From Aquibaculum arenosum (GTDB lineage Bacteria > Pseudomonadota > Alphaproteobacteria > Kiloniellales > DSM-21159): 64,000 nt of DNA. Below, one piece after another: positions 17,645 through 25,293 of the stretch. The notes below the pieces were generated by a model. It did no database searches. It saw only the letters and a list, made by a program, of their open reading frames with translations, and had not been told where the DNA came from. The number at the start of each line of letters is the position of its first letter. The stretch's first letter is position 1. The stretch spans positions 124,001 to 188,000 of the forward strand of contig NZ_JARHUD010000007.1 of NCBI RefSeq assembly GCF_029222965.1, read 5' to 3'. A program made the translations under genes and the position numbers.

Positions 17645-18337
17645 GTGAAGAGCCTGCTTTCGCTGACAGCCCTGTCGCTTTTCGTCCTACTCCTGCTGCC
17701 TCTCGGTGCGGCGGGGGCGCAGGAGAGTGATGACGCGCAGGACGTGCCCAGCCTGTCGGTGCCGGAGGAGGTTGCGCCGGCCGAGGCGGAAGACAGCCTG
17801 GAAGCCGTCGAGGGCTACCTCAACGAAATCGATAGCCTGCAGGGGCGTTTCGTGCAGACCACCTCCCGCGGTGGGCGCTCGGAAGGGGACTTTGCCCTGC
17901 GGAGACCGGGGCGTATCCGTTTCGACTATGACGCCCCCGAACCCACGCTTCTGGTCGCCGATGGGATGAACTTCGTCATCTATGATCGCGAACTGGAGCA
18001 GGCCACCATGGTGCCGCTGAGCCGCACGCCGCTGTGGCTGCTCCTGCGCGAGGACATCGATCTGGAGGACGGGCTCGATATCCTGAACGTGCAACAGGAC
18101 GAGGACTACCTCTCCATCCTGCTGCGCCAGAGCGACTCACCGGAAGAGGGGACCATCGAATTGGTGTTCCAGCAGGAGCCGTTGGAGCTGGTGCTCTGGG
18201 AGGTGGTGGATACCCAGGGGGTGCGCACTCAGGTGGCACTGCACGAGCTCGACTACGAGACTCGCCCCAACCCCTCCGTCTTCAATGTGCAGAATCTGCC
18301 GGGGATCCGGGCGCCCGGTTTCGATCGGACGAATTGA
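17645..18337 (+). CDS. lolA: Outer-membrane lipoprotein carrier protein LolA
   Basis: Product of 230 residues. The start is a GTG at 17645 with a GGAGGG site 8 bases ahead; a TTG at 17639 is in frame but less well placed. Residues 1-27 form a signal peptide ending AAGAQ. The mature protein has LolA landmarks: LNEIDSLQGRFVQTTSRGG, GDFALRRPGRIRFDY and DGMNFVIYD. It shuttles lipoproteins through the periplasm from LolCDE to the outer membrane. It follows ftsK, a common order. Its 3' end overlaps the convergent hydroxylase gene by 56 bases. Confidence 0.92.
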   Translation: MKSLLSLTALSLFVLLLLPLGAAGAQESDDAQDVPSLSVPEEVAPAEAEDSLEAVEGYLNEIDSLQGRFVQTTSRGGRSEGDFALRRPGRIRFDYDAPEPTLLVADGMNFVIYDRELEQATMVPLSRTPLWLLLREDIDLEDGLDILNVQQDEDYLSILLRQSDSPEEGTIELVFQQEPLELVLWEVVDTQGVRTQVALHELDYETRPNPSVFNVQNLPGIRAPGFDRTN

Positions 18338-19133
18338 CGTCAGAGTTCCGGCGGAAGGGCTGGAGCAGAAGCGCGAGCAGCGTCTGTTCGCCGCGTCCCT
18401 CGACGCCAATCACCATGTCCAGCCGGCGAGGGTTGGGGTTGAGGGAGCGGAAAAGCCGATCCCAGATCACGAAGACCGTGCCGTAATTGGAGTCCGTGTC
18501 CTGCCGTATGGCATGGTGGTGCACCCAGTGCCGCTCCGGCGTGATGATAACCTCGGAGAGGGAGCGTTCCAGTCCGCGCGGCAGGCGCAGGTTGGAATGG
18601 TGGAAGATCGAGGCCAGGAGCAGCACGGCCTCGAAGACCAGCACCGAGTGCAGCGGGAAACCCAGCAGCCAGATCACGGCGCCGCGCGCCAACGCCGAGA
18701 GAATCACTTCCCCGAAGTGGAAGCGCACCGCCGAGGTGACGTCGAGGAAGCGGTCGCGATGGTGCACCTCGTGAAAGCGCCACAGGAAGGCGATCTCGTG
18801 GTTGGCTCGGTGCCACCAGTAGATCAGCAGGTCCAGCAGCAGAAGGTCGAGCAGCAGACCGCCCCAGCCGCTCCAGACCGAGGGTCGCCAGTCGAGCGAC
18901 TGGCTGGCCGCCCAGGCAGTGATCGGGACCACCAGCAGCGGTGACAGGCCGGTATTGAGCAGCCAAAGCCCGGCGTTGCGGCCCAGGCGCGGCGTACCGC
19001 CCCGCGGCTCGCGCTCTCGCTGCGCCAGGGGTGCCGCGGCGGGCCGGAGCCGCTCAGCCAGGAAGAAGGCTAGAAACCAGGCGCCAACGATGACGCCCTT
19101 CCAGGCCAGCAGGGAGGCGATGCCGATGTCCAT
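18282..19133 (-). CDS. Sterol desaturase / fatty-acid hydroxylase family membrane protein
   Basis: Product of 283 residues with several membrane helices in the first 120 residues. The diiron His clusters of the family are present: HRANH, HEVHH and WVHHHAI, followed by the typical NYGTVFVIWDRLF. Members hydroxylate or desaturate lipid chains, such as fatty acids, carotenoids, alkylglycerols or hopanoids, using O2. The substrate cannot be told here. The last 18 codons overlap convergently with lolA. It probably shares a transcript with the mini-zincin gene 44 bases upstream. Confidence 0.85.
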   Translation of the reverse strand: MDIGIASLLAWKGVIVGAWFLAFFLAERLRPAAAPLAQREREPRGGTPRLGRNAGLWLLNTGLSPLLVVPITAWAASQSLDWRPSVWSGWGGLLLDLLLLDLLIYWWHRANHEIAFLWRFHEVHHRDRFLDVTSAVRFHFGEVILSALARGAVIWLLGFPLHSVLVFEAVLLLASIFHHSNLRLPRGLERSLSEVIITPERHWVHHHAIRQDTDSNYGTVFVIWDRLFRSLNPNPRRLDMVIGVEGRGEQTLLALLLQPFRRNSDVNSSDRNRAPGSPADSAH

Positions 19134-19177
19134 GGCCTGGATATGGCGCTCTTGTGGCGGCGGCCCAAGCCGCAGGC

Positions 19178-19612
19178 TCAGACTTCCTGCTCGATCCGCT
19201 CCATGGCCTCGTCGGACAGGCCGAAGTGATGGCCGATTTCATGGATCAGCACGTGGCGGACAATGCGCGTCAGGTCCTCTCCGGTCTCGCACCAATAGTC
19301 GAGGATGGGGCGGCGATAGAGGAAGATGACGTCCAGATCCTGCGGCTGGTCGGAGAAGCTGCGCTGCGTCAGGTCGACGCCCCGATAGAGGCCGAGCAGG
19401 TCGAAGGGGGACTCGCAGTCGAGCTGCTCCAGCACCTCGTCGTCGGGAAAGTCGTCTACGCGGATCGTCACGTCGCCGAGAAAGCGTCGGAGCTCCTGCG
19501 GAACGGCCGTCAGGGCCTCGCGGGCCATGGCATCCATGTCGACGAGGCTGGGCGGAGCACCGTGGGAATGAAGAAATCCAGACTCGACCATGATGTTTCT
19601 CTTCAAAAGCAT
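19178..19612 (-). CDS. Minimal zincin-type metallopeptidase domain protein
   Basis: Product of 144 residues; a second in-frame ATG at 19591 is an alternative start. The C-terminus carries HVLIHEIGHHFGLSDEAME, an HExxHxxGxxD zinc motif of the small MMP-like family (COG3824) found in many alphaproteobacteria. The region YRRPILDYWCE ahead of it is also family-typical. No signal peptide, so it is cytosolic. The physiological substrate of this family is not established. It is probably transcribed with the downstream lipid hydroxylase gene. Confidence 0.82.
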   Translation of the reverse strand: MLLKRNIMVESGFLHSHGAPPSLVDMDAMAREALTAVPQELRRFLGDVTIRVDDFPDDEVLEQLDCESPFDLLGLYRGVDLTQRSFSDQPQDLDVIFLYRRPILDYWCETGEDLTRIVRHVLIHEIGHHFGLSDEAMERIEQEV

Positions 19613-19690
19613 GAAAGACTTTCCTTGACCGCTTTCCGGCCGGCCGCCACGTCCTGTTGATCGAGACCTTCAAAAAAGGAGCGCTGCACC

Positions 19691-19996
19691 ATGCGTGAAA
19701 AGCTGGTCGGAACCGAACGCACCGCCGCCCTCGCTGACCTGCCGGAATGGGGCGAGGTCGAAGGGCGAGATGCGATCCAGCGTACCTTCCGTTTCAGGAG
19801 TTTCAACGAAGCTTGGGGCTTCATGTCGCGGGTGGCGCTCACGGCTGAGAAGATGGACCACCATCCAGAATGGTTCAACGTCTACAATCGAGTCGAGGTC
19901 ACCCTGGCCACTCATGACGCCGGCGGCGTTACTGGACTGGATATCAAACTCGCCAAGGCCATGGAGCGTTTCGCTCAAGCCGCGGGCGATGCCTGA
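19691..19996 (+). CDS. phhB: Pterin-4a-carbinolamine dehydratase
   Basis: Product of 101 residues, the normal size. The family motif [18 protein letters not shown] contains the catalytic histidines. In bacteria with phenylalanine hydroxylase it recycles the oxidised tetrahydrobiopterin-type cofactor; elsewhere it is a moonlighting protein or supports molybdopterin-related chemistry. No phenylalanine hydroxylase is in the window. Its stop overlaps the convergent MFS gene by 22 bases. Confidence 0.92.
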   Translation: MREKLVGTERTAALADLPEWGEVEGRDAIQRTFRFRSFNEAWGFMSRVALTAEKMDHHPEWFNVYNRVEVTLATHDAGGVTGLDIKLAKAMERFAQAAGDA

Positions 19997-21198
19997 TGCC
20001 TGGCTGAATAGCGCAGCGCCAGGGGCCCGCAGGCTGCCACCAGTCCAAGGCTGGCCAGGGCAAGCCCCCATCCCAGCGGCGTGTCGCCACCCAGATCCAG
20101 CAGCAGGCCAGCAGCCAGGGGTGCGAAGAAGGCGAAGGTGAAGCCGAGCAGCGAGTGCACCGCCATGGTGGCACCCCGGCGGCTGGTCGCTGCCGCCACG
20201 GCCCCGGCGGTCAGCGCCGAGGAGTCCGCCATGACCAGGATCGCGTGGCAGGCCACGAGCAACAGCAGCAGCGCCGGCGGCAGCACGGAGGCAAAGCCGA
20301 GACCGGCGGCCAAAGCTGCCGAGGCGAGCATCACCAGGGTCAGTGTCCTGCGCCGGCCCCAGCGCAGAGCTGCCTCGTTGCCCAGAATGGACGCCGGCAG
20401 CCCCAGCATCAGGAAGAGGCTCGCCCACTGGGTGGGCTCGAAACCGGCAACGCTGTCCTGACCGTGCCAGGCAAAGGCGAAGACAAGGAAGGCGACCAAC
20501 CAGGATCGCCAGCCGAAGAGTTCCCAAGTGTGACAGGCATAGGCGATGTTGTAGCCGAGCGCCGTCCGGTTGCGCAGCGCGGGGCGCAGGTCCAGCGGGC
20601 GGGAGACCGGTGCGGTTCGTCGCACCTGCGGGACCGGCGGCAGCAGCAGCGCCGGCAGCACGGAACCTGCACTGAGCAGCCCTGCGATCAGGAAGGCGAG
20701 CTTCCAGCCGCCAAGGGCTGCCAACTCGCCGGCCAAGAGAGTCGAGAAGGCAAGCCCGATGGAAAAGCTGGCCAGATACCAGGAAGCCCCGCGGCTTTCC
20801 CAGCGCCCGCTCAAGCGATCGGTCACCAGGCGCAGACCCACCATGAAGGTGCCGGCCATTCCGAGACCGGCCAGGGCGCGCAGCGCCAGGGCCGACCATA
20901 AGCCCTGGGCGAGCCAGGCAAAGGCCAGGGTCGCCAGTCCACCGACCAGGGCGGAGACGATGTAGATGCGGCGCGGATCGAGGCTGTCCGTCGCCGGCAC
21001 CAGAACCGGCACGCCCAGCAGGTAGCCCGCGAAGAAGATGCCGCTGATCCAGCCGCTCTCGCTGTTGCTGAGGCCCCATTCGGTCTGGAAGAGTGGGATC
21101 AGGGCAGGGAAGGTGGCGTGGTGCGCGACGCTCAGCACATGCGCAAGACAGGCCAGCGCAATGATCTGCAGCGCGCGCGAGCGGTCACCTGCCGGCAT
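19975..21198 (-). CDS. MFS-family transporter
   Basis: Product of 407 residues from the ATG at 21198, 14 bases inside the end of pyrD; a slightly earlier ATG at 21213 is possible. It has twelve predicted membrane helices, an MFS first-half signature ([20 protein letters not shown], then DPRRIY) and a long central loop between halves. It is an inner-membrane secondary transporter, probably an exporter or organic-acid carrier. The substrate is unknown. It is last in a probable DUF952-pyrD-MFS operon. Confidence 0.85.
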   Translation of the reverse strand: MPAGDRSRALQIIALACLAHVLSVAHHATFPALIPLFQTEWGLSNSESGWISGIFFAGYLLGVPVLVPATDSLDPRRIYIVSALVGGLATLAFAWLAQGLWSALALRALAGLGMAGTFMVGLRLVTDRLSGRWESRGASWYLASFSIGLAFSTLLAGELAALGGWKLAFLIAGLLSAGSVLPALLLPPVPQVRRTAPVSRPLDLRPALRNRTALGYNIAYACHTWELFGWRSWLVAFLVFAFAWHGQDSVAGFEPTQWASLFLMLGLPASILGNEAALRWGRRRTLTLVMLASAALAAGLGFASVLPPALLLLLVACHAILVMADSSALTAGAVAAATSRRGATMAVHSLLGFTFAFFAPLAAGLLLDLGGDTPLGWGLALASLGLVAACGPLALRYSARHQASPAA

Positions 21199-22240
21199 CG
21201 CGTCCCACGGCATCGGCCGGATCGGACAGCCCGTCACGGCGCAGGCACTCGGCCAGTTCCGCCTTGATGCGCTGGATGAGTGCGGGCCCTTCGTAGACCA
21301 GCGCCGTGTAAAGCTGCACCGCGCTGGCCCCGGCGCGCAGCTTGGCATAGGCATCGGCGCCACTGCCGATGCCCCCGACCCCGATCAGGGGCAGGGCGCC
21401 GCCGGTCAAGCGATAGACCTGCCGCAGGACCTCGGTGGACATGCCGAAGAGCGGCCGGCCGCTGAGGCCGCCGGCTTCCGTCTTGACCGCGCTCCGCAAG
21501 CTGGCTGGCCGGGCGATGGTGGTGTTGGAGATTATGAGCCCGTCCAGCGGCGCGTCCAGGGCCACAGCGGCGATGTCTTCCAGGTCTGCTTCCGTCAGGT
21601 CCGGTGCGATCTTGAGCAGCAACGGCGGCGCCGGGTCGGGCAGGGCCGCGCGCACACGTGCAATCAAATTTTCCAGCTCTTGGCGCCCCTGCAGTGCGCG
21701 CAGGCCGGGGGTGTTGGGCGAAGACACGTTGATCACGAGATAGTCGGCATGCATGGCCAGCCGCGCGGCGCCTCGGGCGTAGTCCTTGGCCGCATCGCTG
21801 GTCTGCTTGTTCTTGCCGAGATTGACCCCGACAAAACCGCGTCCCGCGGCGGTGCGATAGCCGGCGAGGCGGCGAGCGGCGCGCTCAACGCCGCGGCTGT
21901 TGAAGCCGTAGCGATTGATCACGGCACCGTCTTCCGGGAGGCGGAAGACCCGTGGGCGTGGGTTGCCGGGTTGCGGCTCCGGTGTGATGGAGCCTACCTC
22001 GACGAAACCGAAACCCGCGGCCAGGAGCGGCGCCATGACCTCGGCATGCTTGTCGAAACCAGCCGCCAGGCCCAGGGGATTGGCCAGTTCCCGGCCGAAG
22101 AGCGTCGTGCGCAGGATGGGGTCGTCGGCTTGCTTCTGCCTCGGCCCCAGCCCCAGAGCCAGCGCCTGCACCGTCAGGCGATGCGCTCGCTCCGGATCAA
22201 GCCGGTGGAGGAGGGCGAGCGCCTGATCCGTCAGCGCCAT
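21185..22240 (-). CDS. pyrD: Dihydroorotate dehydrogenase (quinone), class 2
   Basis: Product of 351 residues. The N-terminal helical extension (ALLHRLDPERAHRLTVQALA) is the membrane-associating segment of class 2 enzymes that hand electrons to quinone. FMN-site landmarks are LAAGFDKHAE and FVEVGSITPEPQPGNP, and the catalytic Ser lies in NVSSPNTPGLRALQ. It catalyses the fourth step of pyrimidine synthesis. It begins 3 bases after the DUF952 gene, so the two are co-transcribed, as in other alphaproteobacteria. Confidence 0.96.
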   Translation of the reverse strand: MALTDQALALLHRLDPERAHRLTVQALALGLGPRQKQADDPILRTTLFGRELANPLGLAAGFDKHAEVMAPLLAAGFGFVEVGSITPEPQPGNPRPRVFRLPEDGAVINRYGFNSRGVERAARRLAGYRTAAGRGFVGVNLGKNKQTSDAAKDYARGAARLAMHADYLVINVSSPNTPGLRALQGRQELENLIARVRAALPDPAPPLLLKIAPDLTEADLEDIAAVALDAPLDGLIISNTTIARPASLRSAVKTEAGGLSGRPLFGMSTEVLRQVYRLTGGALPLIGVGGIGSGADAYAKLRAGASAVQLYTALVYEGPALIQRIKAELAECLRRDGLSDPADAVGRDAGR

Positions 22241-22243
22241 GGC

Positions 22244-22588
22244 TCAGGCCTCAAGCGGTGGGAAGATGTGTCCATCCGGACCCAGGGGCAGGGGGCGCTC
22301 CCAGCGCAAAGCCTCCGGGGGCAAGGGCCCGTAAAGATGCGGGAAGAGTTGACCGCCGCGCGACGGCTCCCATCTCAGAGCGTTGCCCAGCGCCTCGGCC
22401 TCGACTGCGAGAATGACCAACCCCTCCTGTCCGGCCCGATGCTTCGCAACACTCTCGCGCACCTGCGCGGCCGTAGAGAAATGAATGAAGCCGTCCCGCA
22501 GATCATCGGCCGAGCCGCAATAACCACCGTTGGCCCCGGCCGCAGCCCAGTCCTCGGCACGACACACGTGATAGATCGTTTCAGTCAT
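22244..22588 (-). CDS. DUF952-family protein
   Basis: Product of 114 residues that fits the DUF952 family end to end: YHVCRAEDWAAA, DGFIHFSTAAQVRES, VILAVEAEALG and FPHLYGPLP. The fold resembles ADP-ribosyltransferase-like small domains, but no activity has been established to my knowledge. It is repeatedly found just upstream of pyrD in alphaproteobacteria, as here, only 3 bases away. Confidence 0.85.
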   Translation of the reverse strand: MTETIYHVCRAEDWAAAGANGGYCGSADDLRDGFIHFSTAAQVRESVAKHRAGQEGLVILAVEAEALGNALRWEPSRGGQLFPHLYGPLPPEALRWERPLPLGPDGHIFPPLEA

Positions 22589-22701
22589 GCTGCGAGCTTA
22601 CTGATGCTTCAGGCACTGTTCCAGGTCTCTCCCGACAAGCCGCGGATTGCGTGCGCGGTTCCAGCAGCTATGCTGCTGCGAGAGGCTTTATGAGGTGAGT
22701 G

Positions 22702-23538
22702 ATGACAACCTGGACTTATGTGGATGGCGCGTGGCTGGAGGGCAATCCCGGGCTGGTGGGGCCGATGACTCATGCCATGTGGCTGGGCTCCTGCGTGTTC
22801 GATGGGGCGCGGGCATTCGAGGGGGTGGCGCCGGATCTGGATATCCATTGCCAGCGCATCAACAACTCGGCCCGCGCCATGGGCCTGAAGCCCTTGCACG
22901 ACGCCGGTGAGATCTTCGAGCTGTGCCAGGACGGCATCGCAAAGTTCGAGAAGGGTGCTGGGCTCTACATCCGGCCGATGTACTGGGCCGAGGGCGGCTT
23001 TGTGGACAATGATCCGGAGACCACGCGCTTCTGCCTCTCGATCTATGACTCGACACTGCCGGAGCCCATGGGCGGCGCGGTGACGCTTTCGCCTTTCCGG
23101 CGCCCCACCATCGAGACCGCGCCGACCAACGCCAAGGCAGCCTGCCTCTATCCGAACAGTGGTCGCGCACTGCGCGAGGCCCGTGCGCGCGGCTTCGACA
23201 ATGCGGTGATGCTCGATTCCAACAGCAATGTCGCCGAACTCACCTCGGCCAATATCTGGCTGGCGAAGGATGGCGAGGCGCACACGCCGGTGCCGAACGG
23301 CACCTTCCTCAACGGCATCACCCGCCAGCGGGTGATCAAGCTGCTGCGCGAGGCGGGGATCACGGTCCATGAGCGCACGCTTACCTGGAAGGATTTCCTA
23401 GAGGCCGACGAGGTATTCCAGACCGGAAACTACGGAAAAGTGCTGCCCTTCACCCGCATCGAGGATCGGGATTTGCAGCCGGGGCCGATCTATGGCCGGG
23501 CGCGCGAGCTCTATTGGGCCTGGGCGCATGGCGGCTGA
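22702..23538 (+). CDS. ilvE: Branched-chain aminotransferase family enzyme (PLP fold type IV)
   Basis: Product of 278 residues; the ATG at 22702 has a GAGG site 6 bases ahead. It is a short class IV aminotransferase with GARAFEG, YIRPMYW, the PLP lysine in APTNAKAACLYPNS, and the C-terminal GNYGKVLPFTRIEDRDL. It belongs to the group called branched-chain-amino-acid aminotransferase in Rhizobiales and relatives; D-amino-acid transaminase activity cannot be excluded in this fold. The stop overlaps dapF by 11 bases, so the genes are co-translated. Confidence 0.85.
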   Translation: MTTWTYVDGAWLEGNPGLVGPMTHAMWLGSCVFDGARAFEGVAPDLDIHCQRINNSARAMGLKPLHDAGEIFELCQDGIAKFEKGAGLYIRPMYWAEGGFVDNDPETTRFCLSIYDSTLPEPMGGAVTLSPFRRPTIETAPTNAKAACLYPNSGRALREARARGFDNAVMLDSNSNVAELTSANIWLAKDGEAHTPVPNGTFLNGITRQRVIKLLREAGITVHERTLTWKDFLEADEVFQTGNYGKVLPFTRIEDRDLQPGPIYGRARELYWAWAHGG

Positions 23539-24391
23539 AATCACCGGGGGAGGTGAGTCGCTCGCCTTCCGGAAGATGCACGGCCTGGGCAATGACTTTG
23601 TCGTCTTCGATGCCCGGACCAGCCCGCTGGAGCTGAGTCAGGCTGAGCTCGCCCGGGTGGCGGATCGGCATTTCGGAATCGGCTGCGATCAGGTTGTGAT
23701 CCTGCTACCGCCGCCCGAGGGGGCTGACGTGGCCGTGCGCTTCTTCAATGCGGACGGCAGCAAAGCGGAGGCTTGCGGCAATGCCACGCGCTGTGTCGCG
23801 CGATTGCTGTTCCGGGAAACCGGAAAGGACAGGGTGGTCATCCGCTCCCTGGTGGGCGAGCTGCACGCGCGTGCCGTGGGCGATGGCCTGATTTCCGTCG
23901 ACATGGGGCCGCCGCGCCTGGATTGGCAGGATGTTCCGCTGGCGCGGGAGATGGACACCCTGCACCTGGATTTCGCCCTGGGCCCGCTGTCCGATCCCGT
24001 GGCGGTCTCCATGGGCAATCCGCATGTGGTCTTCTTCGTCGAGGATGCGGATGCAATCGATCTGGCCGCTCTTGGGCCGCAGATCGAGCATGCACCGCTC
24101 TTTCCCGAGCGAACCAATGTCCAGGTGGTGCAGGTCCTGCCCGACGGTGCTTTGAAGCACCGCATCTGGGAACGCGGCGCCGGGGCGACCCATGCTAGCG
24201 GCTCTTCGGCCTGTGCCGTGATCGTGGCCGCGGTGCGGCGTAGGCTGATCTCCGGGCGCAGCTCCCTGCTGCATCAGCCAGGCGGTACGCTGCGGATGGC
24301 CTGGCGGGAGAGTGACGGCCATGTGGAGATGACCGGCCCCGCGGCCGAGGTCTTCACCGGACAGCTCGATCCGGCGATCCTGGAAGGCTGA
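23528..24391 (+). CDS. dapF: Diaminopimelate epimerase with Ser in place of the second catalytic Cys
   Basis: Product of 287 residues from the ATG at 23528, inside the end of the aminotransferase gene. The fold markers are complete: RKMHGLGNDFVV, GCDQ, FFNADGSKAEACGNATRC (Cys83), and SMGNPHVVFFVEDAD. The C-terminal site normally reads ACGxGAC with a catalytic Cys; here it is ASGSSAC, with Ser224 (codon AGC) where Cys is expected, and only the later, non-catalytic Cys229 is kept. The reaction interconverts LL- and meso-diaminopimelate using two Cys. Either this enzyme works with Ser, acts on another substrate, or the true dapF lies elsewhere in the genome. Confidence 0.85.
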   Translation: MAAEITGGGESLAFRKMHGLGNDFVVFDARTSPLELSQAELARVADRHFGIGCDQVVILLPPPEGADVAVRFFNADGSKAEACGNATRCVARLLFRETGKDRVVIRSLVGELHARAVGDGLISVDMGPPRLDWQDVPLAREMDTLHLDFALGPLSDPVAVSMGNPHVVFFVEDADAIDLAALGPQIEHAPLFPERTNVQVVQVLPDGALKHRIWERGAGATHASGSSACAVIVAAVRRRLISGRSSLLHQPGGTLRMAWRESDGHVEMTGPAAEVFTGQLDPAILEG

Positions 24392-24429
24392 GCGCCCAAC
24401 CGTACAGAAATAGTCTCAAACAACAAAAA

Positions 24430-24465
24430 GGGCCCGCGCCTCACCTGAGGCACGGGCCCTGATGC
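24430..24465 (-). terminator. Rho-independent terminator of the cox operon
   Basis: A near-perfect hairpin, GGGCCCG (24430-24436) with CGGGCCC (24453-24459) and inner GCCTCA/TGAGGC. On the - strand the stem is followed by TTTTTGTTGTTT (24429 down to about 24418), a good U-tract. It lies 25 bases after the coxM stop and may also end dapF transcription from the + side. Confidence 0.85.
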
Positions 24466-24483
24466 GTTTCGCTGCCGAGGCGG

Positions 24484-25278
24484 TTAGCCCACAGCGGCCA
24501 CTGCGCGCTTTGCCATGACCGTCACCAGGTGGGCCCGGTATTCGGCTGAGGCGTGGAGATCACCGTTCATTTCGTCCGCTGGAACCTTGATGCCAGCCAC
24601 GGCGTCGGCCGAGAAGTTCCCGGACAGCGCCTGCTCCATCTCGGCAACGCGGAAGACGCTGCCCTTGGCACCGGTGACCGCCACACGGATGCCGCCGTCG
24701 GTCTGCGCGACAAAGACGCCGACAATCGCATAGCGCGACGCCGGGTTGGCAAACTTGGCGTAGGCTGCCTTCTGCGGCACCGGGAAGCGCACCGAGGTGA
24801 TCAGCTCGTCCTCTTCCAGGGCCGTTTCGAACAGGCCAGTGAAGAAGTCGTCGGCAGCGATTTCCCGCTTGTTGGTGACCACGGTCGCACCGAGCCCAAC
24901 GAGACCGGCTGGATAGTCCGCCGCCGGGTCGGCGTTCGCCACCGAACCACCGATGGTGCCGCGGTTGCGCACTTGCGGGTCGCCAATCCCTTCGGCCAAG
25001 TTAGCCAGCGCCGGGATGCGGGACTTTACCAGATCGTTGCCGGCCACAGCCGCGTGGGTTGTCATGGCACCCACGGCCAGTGCGCCGCCGTCCTCGCGCA
25101 CACCCACCAGCTTCGCGATGCCACCGAGGTCGATCAGATCGCTGGGTGCGGCAAGCCGTTGCTTCATGGTCGGCAGCAGGGTCATGCCGCCAGCCACGAT
25201 CTTCGGATCGTCCTTGCCACTCAGCGCTGCCACGGCGTCTTCGACCGAGGAGGGCTTGTGATACTCAAAGGCGTACAT
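24484..25278 (-). CDS. coxM: FAD-binding medium subunit of a CoxL-type molybdenum hydroxylase
   Basis: Product of 264 residues, the usual size. FAD-site motifs are [16 protein letters not shown] near residue 31 and the [17 protein letters not shown] segment near 108. It takes electrons from the 2Fe-2S subunit and passes them on to the respiratory chain. It is last in the coxG-S-L-M order, 15 bases after coxL, and is followed by a strong terminator. Confidence 0.9.
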   Translation of the reverse strand: MYAFEYHKPSSVEDAVAALSGKDDPKIVAGGMTLLPTMKQRLAAPSDLIDLGGIAKLVGVREDGGALAVGAMTTHAAVAGNDLVKSRIPALANLAEGIGDPQVRNRGTIGGSVANADPAADYPAGLVGLGATVVTNKREIAADDFFTGLFETALEEDELITSVRFPVPQKAAYAKFANPASRYAIVGVFVAQTDGGIRVAVTGAKGSVFRVAEMEQALSGNFSADAVAGIKVPADEMNGDLHASAEYRAHLVTVMAKRAVAAVG

Positions 25279-25293
25279 TCTCGTTTCTCCTCC

